A stretch of DNA of 19,647 nt from Pseudomonadota bacterium (GTDB taxonomy: Bacteria; Pseudomonadota; Gammaproteobacteria; Burkholderiales; SHXO01): the NCBI GenBank assembly GCA_023430065.1, contig JAEZCG010000094.1, positions 1 to 19,647 of the forward strand. Reading direction: 5' to 3'. Positions 1 through 7,489 of this stretch are shown one piece after another. The notes beneath the pieces were generated by a model. The model made no database searches. It saw only the letters and a program-made list of their open reading frames with translations, and was not told the DNA's origin. A program made the translations under genes and the position numbers. Each line of letters starts with the position of its first letter. Within the stretch, counting starts at the first letter, position 1.

Positions 1-209
1 GGGGGGCGCGCGGGGGGGGCGCGCCCCGACGGAGGATCCCCCGGTTCGCAGCAGCGGCGGCTGCGGCCCGCGGCCGCTCGCGGCGTCCACCGCAGGCAGG
101 GAAGGCGGCAGGGCCAAATTCATGAAAATCTCGGTTCCCGGACATAGAACGCTGCGAGAGAATCGCCGTCAGGTTGGTCCCCACCGACTCTGTACGAGGC
201 TTGAATACG
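1..209. other. GC-extreme left edge without a gene
   Basis: The first 120 bases are almost pure G and C, with G runs and alternating GC, and contain octamers matching rare-cutter sites (GGCGCGCC at 18-25, GCGGCCGC at 70-77). I see no convincing reading frame that belongs to a gene and no clear promoter. From about position 118 the composition becomes ordinary and leads into the DUF1800 gene. The stretch may be a real upstream region or a poorly resolved sequence end. Confidence 0.4.
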
Positions 210-2054
210 ATGAGTCTGCTCTCCGTCGCCCGAACCGGCGCTTTCCTGGGCCTGACCGCCCTCGCGTCCATGGCCGCCGCACAATCCGGTTCCGATCCAT
301 GGACCGGCGATCTCACCCCGATCGGCGCGCCGGACTGGAACCGCGTGCGCGCCGCCCATCTGCTGGAGCGTGCCGGATTCGGCGGCACCCCGGAGGAGGT
401 CGACGCCCTGGCACGACTCTCCCCAGAGGCGGCGGTCGCACGCCTGCTCGATGTGGACGGCGTGGACAACAGTCATCTGCGGCCCTTCGACGGCTCCGAT
501 TTGTGGGATGAAGGACTCGACCCGTTTCCGGTCAGCCGGCCGGCCACCACGGATCTCGCCCGCGCCCGGGGCGAAGCGCTCGGCGTGCAGGTCAAGCCCG
601 AGGGCAACCGGCGCATGCAACCGGTGGTGAACAAGTTCTTCTATTGGTTGCGGGCGAGCCGGCTGGAGACCAACCGTGCCGCCTACTGGTGGGCCGGACG
701 CATGCTCGCCACCCATCGTCCTCTCGAGGAGAAGATGGCGCTGTTCTGGCACGGCCATTTCGCCACCAGCGAGGAGAAGGTGCGCGACGTGCGCAAGATG
801 CTGCGCCAGCTGGAGCTGTTCCATGCACACGGGATTGGGAACTTCCGCGACTTGCTCATCGGCGTCGCTCAGGACCCGGCCATGCTCGCCTTTCTCGATG
901 CAGGCGTGAACGTCAAGGGCGCACCGAACGAGAATTTTGCGCGCGAGATCATGGAACTGTTCACCATGGGCGTGGGCAACTACAGCGAGGAGGATATTCG
1001 CGAAGCAGCGCGTGCCTTCACCGGCTGGAACTACGAGGACTTGCAGTTCGTCGTCAACCAGGCTCAGCACGACGACAGCGACAAGACGGTACTGGGGCGC
1101 ACCGGCCGATTCGACGGCGTGCAGGTGATCGACATCATCCTCTCGCATCCGGTGACGGCAGACTACATCGCCTCGAAGCTCTACCGGTACTTCGTGCGCG
1201 CGGAGCTCTCCCCCGAACTTCGAACCCGGCTGGGTGCCGTGTTGCGCGACAACGCATACGAGATCGCCCCGCTGCTGCGCACCATCTTCCTGTCGCGTGA
1301 CTTCTACAGCGCGCCGAGCGTGGGCACCCGCATCAAGGGACCGGTGGAACTGGTCGTGTCCACGTATCGCAAGCTCGGATTGACGGAGATGCCCGGTGTC
1401 CCGGACTTCAACGACACCACGGCTGCCCTCGGTCAGCAGCTATTCCGTCCGCCTACCGTGGCGGGGTGGGCCCAGGGCCGAAGCTGGATCACACCGGGCC
1501 TGCTGATCGAGCGCGGCAACTTCGTGCGCGATGTCGTGTTCCCCGACATCAACTACATCCCCACGGATCGCTATCCCTCGCTCCTCACCGGGGACGAGAT
1601 CCGCGCCGTGCACGAGCGCATCGGCATGGGCTACGACATCAGCAGCGCGACCAAGCCGTTGAGTGTGGCGATGGCCGGCGGAGGCGGCGATGTCATGGCG
1701 ATGTCGAGTGCGATGGCGGATCGAGACGAGGATTTCAATACGCGGTTCGGCAGCTACCGCGGCTGGCAGATGGCGGTCGAGCGCGTCAAGCCGATTCCCC
1801 GCACCTTCGCGCGTCTGGATCTCGCGGGACTCGTCGAGCGGGAGCATCTGACCGATACCGCCCAGGTCGTCGACTACCTACTGGCACGCTTCCTCACGGT
1901 TCCGATCGACACGAGCCGGCGGGACCAGCTCGTCGCCTTCCTCGACCGCGAGCTGGGCACGCGCGAGATCGCCCGTGCACGCACCTACATGGAAGAGCCG
2001 CTGCGCATGCTCGTGCACCTAATCCTGAGCATGCCGGAATACCAGCTCGGCTGA
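210..2054 (+). CDS. DUF1800 family secreted protein
   Basis: Predicted exported protein of 614 residues in the DUF1800 family, whose biochemical role is not established. The chosen ATG gives a Sec-type signal peptide (MSLLSVARTG... ending near ASMAAAQ) and follows GAGG at 196-199 at good spacing; a TTG at 174 in the same frame would bury the signal. Family hallmarks are the N-terminal AAHLLERAGFGGTPEEV block, an HGHFATS segment, the signature NENFAREIMELFTMG, then ARAFTGW, HPVTADYIASKLYRYFV and a late RPPTVAGW block. It is followed after 31 bases by the DUF1501 gene, the usual partner of this family, so the two are probably one operon. A low-complexity Gly/Met/Ala stretch sits near residues 487-505. 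Family assignment is firm; function is unknown. Confidence 0.9.
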   Translation: MSLLSVARTGAFLGLTALASMAAAQSGSDPWTGDLTPIGAPDWNRVRAAHLLERAGFGGTPEEVDALARLSPEAAVARLLDVDGVDNSHLRPFDGSDLWDEGLDPFPVSRPATTDLARARGEALGVQVKPEGNRRMQPVVNKFFYWLRASRLETNRAAYWWAGRMLATHRPLEEKMALFWHGHFATSEEKVRDVRKMLRQLELFHAHGIGNFRDLLIGVAQDPAMLAFLDAGVNVKGAPNENFAREIMELFTMGVGNYSEEDIREAARAFTGWNYEDLQFVVNQAQHDDSDKTVLGRTGRFDGVQVIDIILSHPVTADYIASKLYRYFVRAELSPELRTRLGAVLRDNAYEIAPLLRTIFLSRDFYSAPSVGTRIKGPVELVVSTYRKLGLTEMPGVPDFNDTTAALGQQLFRPPTVAGWAQGRSWITPGLLIERGNFVRDVVFPDINYIPTDRYPSLLTGDEIRAVHERIGMGYDISSATKPLSVAMAGGGGDVMAMSSAMADRDEDFNTRFGSYRGWQMAVERVKPIPRTFARLDLAGLVEREHLTDTAQVVDYLLARFLTVPIDTSRRDQLVAFLDRELGTREIARARTYMEEPLRMLVHLILSMPEYQLG

Positions 2055-2085
2055 TCGCCGCACTATCCACCTGGAGGACGAGCCC

Positions 2086-3330
2086 TTGAACCGCAACGAA
2101 CTGGAACGACTTCTCGCGCGGCGGCGCCTGCTCAAGGGGGCCCTGGGCGGCGTCTGTGCCCATACCGCGGGCGCACTCGGACTGCCGCTGTTCTTCGGCA
2201 ATGCTGCCAGTGCCCTGGCGGCAATGCCCGCACAGGATCGACGCATCCTGGTGGTCATGGAGCTGTCCGGCGGCAATGACGGACTGAACACGCTGGTCCC
2301 CTATGCCGACGACGCCTATTACCGCCATCGGCCCACCATCGGCATCAAGCCGGACACGCTGCGCAAGATCGACGAGCATTTCGGGTTCAGTCCGGGGATG
2401 GCGGGCTTCGAGCGCCTGTACAAGGACGGCAAGCTCGCCATCCTGCACGGCTGCGGGTACGACCAACCATCGTTCTCCCACTTCACCTCGATGGCGTACT
2501 GGCACACCGCAGCGCCGAACAGCGGCGGCGAGTATGGCTGGGTCGGCCAGCTCGCCGACGCGCTGGCGCCGCGCGGCGCACCGAACTTCCTGGTCAACAT
2601 CGACGAGACGCAATCGCTGGCGGTGCGCAGCCAAGTGCATACGCCGGTCGTGTTCGACGATCCGGAGAAGTTCGTGCGCAAGGGGTTCTTCCAGGAACGC
2701 ACGGTGTTCGAGCACATGGCCGACGCGAAGGCACCGGTGAACGATGCGCAGCGCTATCTGCTCGACGTGGCACGCAGCGCGCAGGATGCCTCGGCACTCG
2801 TGCGGGAGGCGTGGTCACGCTACCAGACGCCTGTGGATTACGGCGTCTACCCGGTCGACCTCAAGAAGGTGGCGGCGCTGATCGACGCCGATCTGCCTAC
2901 GCGCCTGTACTACGTCGCCTACCGTCACAACGCCTTCGACACTCACGTGCATCAGAGCGATCTGCACGCGCGCCAGCTCACCTACGTGTCCGACGCCGTA
3001 ATGGGGTTCCAGCGGGATCTCGCGCGCATCGGACGCGCGCATGACGTCACGCTCCTGATCTTCTCGGAGTTCGGCCGCCGCGTGCCGGAGAACACCAGCC
3101 TGGGCACGGACCACGGCACCGCCAACCTGATGTTCATGGTCGGCGAGAACGTCCGCGGCGGGCACTACGGGACGCCGGTCAGCCTGACGCAGCTCGACGA
3201 AGGGGACAACCTCGTCCACACGATGGACTTCCGCCGCGGGTATGCCACGGCGATCGAGGGGTGGATGGGCTTGAAGGACAGCCGGAAACTGCTGGGTGGA
3301 AGCTTCGAGCCGCTGCCGGTATTCGGTTAG
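2086..3330 (+). CDS. DUF1501 family Tat-exported protein
   Basis: Predicted 414-residue DUF1501 protein, related to the alkaline phosphatase/sulfatase fold by family annotation; substrate unknown. The start is TTG, supported by GGAGG at 2073-2077 eight bases upstream and by the export signal right after it: RRRLLKG at residues 12-18 followed by a hydrophobic Ala/Gly/Leu segment, a twin-arginine type signal. Family blocks seen are ELSGGNDGLN (59-68), the GCGYDQPSFSH region, and FSEFGRR (326-332) followed by GTDHGTAN (340-347), where Asp and His could bind metal. It lies 31 bases after the DUF1800 gene. Export by Tat suggests it folds, perhaps with a cofactor, before leaving the cytoplasm, unlike its Sec-exported partner. 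Confidence 0.9.
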   Translation: MNRNELERLLARRRLLKGALGGVCAHTAGALGLPLFFGNAASALAAMPAQDRRILVVMELSGGNDGLNTLVPYADDAYYRHRPTIGIKPDTLRKIDEHFGFSPGMAGFERLYKDGKLAILHGCGYDQPSFSHFTSMAYWHTAAPNSGGEYGWVGQLADALAPRGAPNFLVNIDETQSLAVRSQVHTPVVFDDPEKFVRKGFFQERTVFEHMADAKAPVNDAQRYLLDVARSAQDASALVREAWSRYQTPVDYGVYPVDLKKVAALIDADLPTRLYYVAYRHNAFDTHVHQSDLHARQLTYVSDAVMGFQRDLARIGRAHDVTLLIFSEFGRRVPENTSLGTDHGTANLMFMVGENVRGGHYGTPVSLTQLDEGDNLVHTMDFRRGYATAIEGWMGLKDSRKLLGGSFEPLPVFG

Positions 3331-3396
3331 GAGCCGGGGGCTCGGACCGAAGGCGGTGTCCTCCGCCTCGCCAGCCTCGATCCTGGCGCCGGGATC
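3331..3396. terminator. cluster of three hairpins between convergent genes
   Basis: Three inverted repeats follow one another in the 69-base gap between the DUF1501 stop and the stop of the facing FAH gene: GAGCC/GGCTC (3331-3343, loop 3), AGGCGG/CCGCCT (3351-3368, loop 6) and GATCC/GGATC around GGCGCC (3379-3396). None is followed by a clear T run, so intrinsic termination is only an inference from position between two converging genes. Confidence 0.35.
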
Positions 3397-3399
3397 GCG

Positions 3400-4596
3400 T
3401 TATCCGGTGAGCAGTCCTCGCGCGGCGAGGCTGCGCATCAGTTCCATGACGCCGTAGGTCCACGGCGCGATGCGATCGCAGTAGTTCACGCGGTTCGACA
3501 ACGCGCCCAGGGCGGTCGATCGAATCGTGACCACATCCCCCACCTTGTGGGTGAATCCGCGACCCGGCTCGCCGCGATCCTGCGTGGGCGCGAAGGCCGT
3601 GCCGAGGAACAAGACCAGGCCGTCCGGATACTGGTGATTGCGATTGAGCGCCTGCGCGGCGAGATCGAGCGGGTCGCGGCTGATTTGGGTCAACTCGTAG
3701 CCACCGCGCACCACGAACCCATCCTCGCCGGCCACCTCGACCTCGATACGCACGCGCCGCATGTCGTCGTAGGTGAAGTGCTCGTCGACGAGGCGGATGA
3801 ACGGACCGATCGCGCAGCTGGCGTTGTTGTCCTTGGCACGGCCGAGCAGCAGCGCGCTGCGGCCCTCCCAGTCGCGCAGGTTCACGTCGTTACCCAGCGT
3901 GGCGCCGACCACCCTGCCGCTGCTGCCGATGGCGAGCACCAGCTCGGGCTCCGGATTGTTCCAGGACGAGTTCTCCAGAATGCCGATTTCGGCGCCGGTG
4001 CCGACCGCCGACATGGGCTGCGCCTTGTTGAACACTTCGGCATCCGGACCGATGCCCACCTCCAGGTACTGCGACCACACGCCACGCCGGATCAGCGATT
4101 CCTTCAAACGCATGGCGGCGGCGGAACCGGGCACGATGGAGCCGACCTGACCGCCGATCTCCTCGCCGATGGACTTGCGCAGCACCTCGGCCTGGGCGGG
4201 GTCGCCGTGGGCCTGTTCCTCGATGACACGCTCGAGCATGCTGGCGATGAAGGTGACCCCGCAGGCGCGCACCGCCTGAAGGTCGATCGGAGCCAGCAGA
4301 AAGGGGCGCGTGCGCTCCTGTGCACCGGCCGCACTGTTGGCCAGCAGGTCCGCGACATCGCCGACGACCGGTGCCTCGCCGACGGCAGCGCGCACGAGTG
4401 CAGCCGGCTCTGCGCTGTCGAGCAGTTGCGCGCTCGTTGCCGCTACGGCACTGAGGTCATAGACCCTGCCGCCCTGCACGGCAATGGGAATCGGACCGGG
4501 TGAAGGGCCGGGCTGCCATGCACGTCCGACGAGCAATGCGCGTGGGTCGTCGGGCAACGCCGTTGCGGGATCGAGCGACAACTCGGGCGCGCCCAT
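3400..4596 (-). CDS. fumarylacetoacetate hydrolase superfamily enzyme
   Basis: 398-residue protein with a C-terminal FAH-type catalytic fold. This superfamily uses a divalent metal held by acidic residues to hydrolyse, decarboxylate, hydrate or isomerise 2-keto acids. Seen here are the acidic pair in NPEPEL (E216, E218), GNDVNLRD (D237) and a late GDVVTIRS block near 353-360. The roughly 110 N-terminal residues form the variable lid-like part, and GVTF at 113-116 marks the fold entry. The family is divergent, so the substrate cannot be read; sugar-acid dehydratase or 2-keto acid hydrolase are both possible. Its ATG lies one base after the TGA of the upstream secreted-protein gene, so translation is probably coupled. 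It is unrelated in detail to the second FAH protein at 12225-13223. Confidence 0.82.
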   Translation of the reverse strand: MGAPELSLDPATALPDDPRALLVGRAWQPGPSPGPIPIAVQGGRVYDLSAVAATSAQLLDSAEPAALVRAAVGEAPVVGDVADLLANSAAGAQERTRPFLLAPIDLQAVRACGVTFIASMLERVIEEQAHGDPAQAEVLRKSIGEEIGGQVGSIVPGSAAAMRLKESLIRRGVWSQYLEVGIGPDAEVFNKAQPMSAVGTGAEIGILENSSWNNPEPELVLAIGSSGRVVGATLGNDVNLRDWEGRSALLLGRAKDNNASCAIGPFIRLVDEHFTYDDMRRVRIEVEVAGEDGFVVRGGYELTQISRDPLDLAAQALNRNHQYPDGLVLFLGTAFAPTQDRGEPGRGFTHKVGDVVTIRSTALGALSNRVNYCDRIAPWTYGVMELMRSLAARGLLTG

Positions 4597-4597
4597 G

Positions 4598-5164
4598 TCA
4601 CTGGCTCCGCGAACTGATCAGAAAGCTCAGTTCCGGTCCGCAATCCGGGGCGCACACCAGCGCCCAGACGTCCGCGTCCGATCGATACATGAAGTGGATC
4701 TCGAAGTGTTCGCCATGATTGTTTTCGGCACGCAGCGAGTACACGTCGCGCACCGGCGTTCTCGCCATCGCGGCATAACTGGGCACCCGCTCCGCCATGC
4801 GCGCGTGCAAGGCCTGCGCGCCTTCAGCCGAGAGGTGCTCGACCTGTGCGGAAACGAAGTAGTGCGTCGACGCGGCCGCCCGCGCGGGATTGGGAGTCCA
4901 TGCAGGCAGCATGACAGGCGTGGTGAAGCTGGCGGGGTAGCGCCAGATCCAGTCGGCACCCGGAACGATGAACTGCGACGCGGGCGTACACTGCAGCCTT
5001 GCCCAGCGGTCCAGTGGAGCCGGAAGCACGGTCACCGCATCTGCAGGCGGATTGCTGCAGTCGATGGCGGGAATGGACTCCCCGTGTTCCTCGGGATGGG
5101 CCAGCACCGGGCGCGCTGCGCCCATGGTGAGAAGGAGCAGCGCGGCGGCTGCAAACGGCTTCAT
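4598..5164 (-). CDS. secreted protein of unknown function
   Basis: 188-residue protein that I do not recognise. It begins with a clear Sec signal (MKPFAAAALLLLTMG... cleaved near VLA-HP, residue 22). The mature part has four cysteines (36, 59, 171, 175), enough for two disulfides, and histidines clustered at the N terminus (HPEEHGE) and near residues 150-157 (HGEHFEIH), which could bind metal. A GGAGGA ribosome site at 5171-5176 sits six bases before the ATG. The gene is first in a two-gene unit with the FAH enzyme (stop and next start one base apart). The pairing of an exported protein with a cytoplasmic 2-keto acid enzyme is unexplained. Confidence 0.75.
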   Translation of the reverse strand: MKPFAAAALLLLTMGAARPVLAHPEEHGESIPAIDCSNPPADAVTVLPAPLDRWARLQCTPASQFIVPGADWIWRYPASFTTPVMLPAWTPNPARAAASTHYFVSAQVEHLSAEGAQALHARMAERVPSYAAMARTPVRDVYSLRAENNHGEHFEIHFMYRSDADVWALVCAPDCGPELSFLISSRSQ

Positions 5165-5190
5165 TGCATCTCCTCCATGCGTCGATTCGG

Positions 5191-5202
5191 CATGTCGACA
5201 TG
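5191..5202. promoter_or_regulatory. 12-bp perfect palindrome, candidate operator
   Basis: CATGTCGACATG is a perfect palindrome. It lies about 9 to 20 bases downstream of the start point expected from the TATAAT at 5218-5223 and upstream of the ribosome site, where a repressor would block early transcription. Operator function is inferred from position only. Confidence 0.4.
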
Positions 5203-5217
5203 TGTGATCCTCGCCCG

Positions 5218-5223
5218 ATTATA
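5218..5223 (-). promoter_or_regulatory. perfect -10 box for the secreted-protein/FAH unit
   Basis: The minus strand reads TATAAT here, 54 bases before the ATG at 5164. At 16-18 bases spacing no TTGACA-like -35 is present; that position instead falls in the tandem repeat at 5231-5266. A perfect -10 with a missing -35 suggests an activator-dependent promoter. Confidence 0.5.
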
Positions 5224-5230
5224 CAGAACG

Positions 5231-5266
5231 CATCCGGCTGCCTCGGGCACATCCGGCTGCCTCGGG
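5231..5266. repeat. 17-bp direct repeat, two copies
   Basis: CATCCGGCTGCCTCGGG occurs twice without mismatch, at 5231-5247 and 5250-5266, a 19-base period (close to two helical turns). The copies cover the -35 region of the minus-strand promoter with TATAAT at 5218-5223, so they could be a tandem activator site. Confidence 0.6.
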
Positions 5267-5274
5267 GAGGAGAA

Positions 5275-5296
5275 GACCCCGGTCGGCCCCGGGGTC
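5275..5296 (-). terminator. hairpin downstream of the fasciclin gene
   Basis: GACCCCGG (5275-5282) pairs with CCGGGGTC (5289-5296) around a six-base loop, about 85 bases after the fasciclin stop. On the minus strand it is followed by a C/T-rich tract but not a true U run, so it is a weak terminator candidate. Confidence 0.35.
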
Positions 5297-5380
5297 GATG
5301 CATCGTTACGGAGTCATCGAAGGATGGAGGACAGGAGTCGATTCACGGATTGCCGATTGCAACTCGCGTCCTGGACATAC

Positions 5381-5860
5381 TTAGTTCGGCAACACCACGG
5401 TGTCGATGACGTGGATCACGCCGTTGCTGGCCTGCACATCGGTCGCGACGACGTTGGCACTGTCGACCTTCACGCCAGCGGTGCCCTTGGTGATGTTGAG
5501 ACGACTGCCCTCGACGGTCGTCACCTTGCCTGGCTTCACGTCCTTCGCCATCACCGTGCCGGGCACGACGTGGTAGGTCAGAATCTTGGCCAGCTTCTTC
5601 TTGTCCTTGAGCAGCGCGTCAACCGTGCCGGCCGGCAGCTTGGCGAACGCCTCGTCGGTCGGGGCAAAGACCGTGAACGGTCCGGCTCCCTTGAGGGTAT
5701 CGGTCAGGCCCGCCGCCTCGATCGCAGTAACCAGGGTGTTGAAGGAGCCCGCCGACTTGGCCGTGTCGACGATGTCGGCCTTTTGGGCAGCGAAGGCAGA
5801 ACCGCCGGCGAGCAGCGCCAGGCCGAGGGAGAGCGAGCGAATGGATTTCAGAGAAGTCAT
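5381..5860 (-). CDS. secreted fasciclin (FAS1) domain protein
   Basis: 159-residue exported protein with a single FAS1 domain, a fold found in bacterial and eukaryotic extracellular adhesion and binding proteins. A Sec signal (residues 1-24, ending GSAFA) precedes the domain (about 28-158). Both conserved FAS1 motifs are plain: FAPTDEAF at 65-72 and YHVVPG at 96-101, followed by the terminal [10 protein letters not shown] block (144-153). GGAGA at 5866-5870 lies five bases before the ATG. It is transcribed alone, divergent from the exonuclease gene, with two palindromes in front that may be operators. The ligand cannot be inferred. Confidence 0.93.
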   Translation of the reverse strand: MTSLKSIRSLSLGLALLAGGSAFAAQKADIVDTAKSAGSFNTLVTAIEAAGLTDTLKGAGPFTVFAPTDEAFAKLPAGTVDALLKDKKKLAKILTYHVVPGTVMAKDVKPGKVTTVEGSRLNITKGTAGVKVDSANVVATDVQASNGVIHVIDTVVLPN

Positions 5861-5898
5861 GGGAATCTCCGATAACAGGTGGGTGTGTGGTCATGATC

Positions 5899-5925
5899 GT
5901 CTGGCCAGACTTTGTCCTAGACAAA
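5899..5925. promoter_or_regulatory. two abutting palindromes in a divergent intergenic region
   Basis: GTCTGGCCAGAC at 5899-5910 is a perfect 12-bp palindrome and is followed with no gap by TTTGTC-CTA-GACAAA at 5911-5925, a 6-bp inverted repeat with a 3-base centre. Both lie 38-65 bases before the fasciclin ATG and 46 or more bases before the divergent exonuclease start. They look like binding sites for dimeric regulators, or for one regulator with two sites; the regulator is unknown. Confidence 0.45.
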
Positions 5926-5971
5926 TATCCCGTTCTCGAAGTTCCCTCCCGAACCAACCGATTCCTCGCCC

Positions 5972-7402
5972 GTGCTCGTCTGCTGTCGCGAGGCGGCATT
6001 GATCCGCGGCCGGCTGGCGCTCGTCGACGTCGAGACGACCGGCGCGGATCCGCGTCGCGACCGCATTACCGAGCTGGCCGTGGTATCGATCGACGAGGGG
6101 GCGGTGATCGAGGAGTGGTCGACCCTGGTCAATCCCGGCCGGACGATTCCGCCCGGTATTCAGTCGCTCACTGGCATCACGCCCGAGATGGTGGAGCCTG
6201 CGCCGACCTTCGAGGATGTCGCGCTGGATGTCGCGCGACGCATCGACGGGCGTCTGCTCGTGGCGCACAACGCGCGTTTCGATGATGCGTTCCTGCGCAA
6301 CGAGTTCCGTCGCGTGGCGCTACCCTACCGGAGCACCGTACTGTGCACGGTACGTCTGTCGCGCGCCCTCTTTCCGGAGCATGCGAAACACAACCTCGAT
6401 GCGCTGATCGGGCGCTTTGCGTTGACCTGCGACGGCCGGCACCGTGCACTGCCGGATGCGCGGCTGCTGCTGCAGCTGCTGCGGGCACTGGCTGCGCGCG
6501 TCGAGCCCGATCGATTCGCGCAGGCCGCCGCCGACGTCGTGCAGGCGCCACGCGCACCACCCGGCGTGGACCCCGATCTGCTCGACGACGTGCCCGACTC
6601 ACCTGGCACGTATACCTTGTTCGACGCCTCGGGTGCGTCCCTCTACGTCGGCAGGGCCGCGAACCTGCGACAGCAGATCCTGGCCCACTTCGCTGATTCC
6701 GGCCGGCACGCGCCGTCACAATGCGAGGCGATCCGCGCGCGGCGCCTGGACTGGCAGGCAACCGCGGGGGAGTTCGGCGCGTCCCTGTACCAATTGCGCA
6801 AGGTGCAGCGCGAGGCGCCCGCCCACAATCGTGGCAGCCGCGAGGCGTGGGCGCTGCACTGGCGACCCGATCTCACCGGCGGGAATGCCGTGGCTGCTGT
6901 CGATCTCAACGCGGCCGACGCGCAGCAGAGCGACCTGTTCGGACCGTTTCGCTCGCGAGCCGATGCGCTGGGGGCCCTGCGCGGACTGGTGCGCGAGTAT
7001 CGCCTGTGTGCAGTGGCGGTGGGACTCGAATCACCCGGCCAAGCCTGCAGCGGGCTGTCGCGTGACGCCTGTTCGGGTACCTGCATGGGCCGCGAAGCGC
7101 CGGCCCGGCACGCCCTGCGGCTGATGCAGGCACTGCAACGCCTGCGTCTGCCCCCCTGGCCCTTCCCGGGGCCGGTGGCGCTGATCGAGGAGGACCCGCT
7201 TTCCGGCCGGCGCGAACTGCATGTGCTGGATCGCTGGCGCTATCTGGAGTCGATGCAGGACGAGCACGAACTCGGGATGAGTCTGCCCGGCCGTGGCCCG
7301 CCACCACGCTTCGACGTGGACATCTTCCGGTTGCTGCGCAGCGCGCTGCAGCGCGGGGCGCATGGCGTCCGCACGCTGGACGCAACGAACGGCGCCCACT
7401 GA
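5972..7402 (+). CDS. DnaQ-like 3'-5' exonuclease fused to a UvrC/Cho-like GIY-YIG domain
   Basis: 476-residue fusion. The N-terminal DEDDh exonuclease has DVETTG (D19, E21), VAHNARFDD (D104) and HRALPD (H157, D162), the residues that hold two metals in the DnaQ/epsilon family. A Cho-like GIY-YIG domain follows from about 208: PGTYTLF, LYVG (224-227) and PAHN (283-286). Aligned by eye to UvrC, the two Tyr and the Asn are kept, but the conserved Arg is Q235 and the catalytic Glu is Q274, so this nuclease may be inactive. A Cys-rich stretch (C359, C367, C371) resembles the one after Cho/UvrC N-terminal domains. The role is presumably DNA proofreading or repair in the cytoplasm. The start is uncertain: GTG at 5972, or TTG at 5999 preceded by GAGG and giving an exonuclease motif closer to the N terminus, as is usual. 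Confidence 0.88.
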   Translation: MLVCCREAALIRGRLALVDVETTGADPRRDRITELAVVSIDEGAVIEEWSTLVNPGRTIPPGIQSLTGITPEMVEPAPTFEDVALDVARRIDGRLLVAHNARFDDAFLRNEFRRVALPYRSTVLCTVRLSRALFPEHAKHNLDALIGRFALTCDGRHRALPDARLLLQLLRALAARVEPDRFAQAAADVVQAPRAPPGVDPDLLDDVPDSPGTYTLFDASGASLYVGRAANLRQQILAHFADSGRHAPSQCEAIRARRLDWQATAGEFGASLYQLRKVQREAPAHNRGSREAWALHWRPDLTGGNAVAAVDLNAADAQQSDLFGPFRSRADALGALRGLVREYRLCAVAVGLESPGQACSGLSRDACSGTCMGREAPARHALRLMQALQRLRLPPWPFPGPVALIEEDPLSGRRELHVLDRWRYLESMQDEHELGMSLPGRGPPPRFDVDIFRLLRSALQRGAHGVRTLDATNGAH

Positions 7403-7429
7403 AACGCGCGAGCCTCCGCCGCGGCACGC

Positions 7430-7435
7430 TACAAT
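7430..7435 (+). promoter_or_regulatory. putative -10 box for the DUF3429 gene
   Basis: TACAAT, 55 bases upstream of the DUF3429 ATG in the 87-base gap after the exonuclease stop. No good -35 is seen at 16-18 bases spacing, so this is a weak call. Confidence 0.3.
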
Positions 7436-7489
7436 GCGGCGCGCCTCGGCGCCCTGCACGGCCGCCTTTTCCGCGACAAGGATCAACCC

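Noticed and set aside
18..77. AscI, BamHI and NotI-like sites as proof of a vector polylinker
   Set aside because: GC-rich octamers occur elsewhere in the window (GGCGCGCC again at 7438-7445), the sites are not adjacent as in a polylinker, and I recognise no vector backbone.
5231..5266. CRISPR-like array
   Set aside because: Only two copies with a two-base gap; no spacer-sized intervals and no cas genes.
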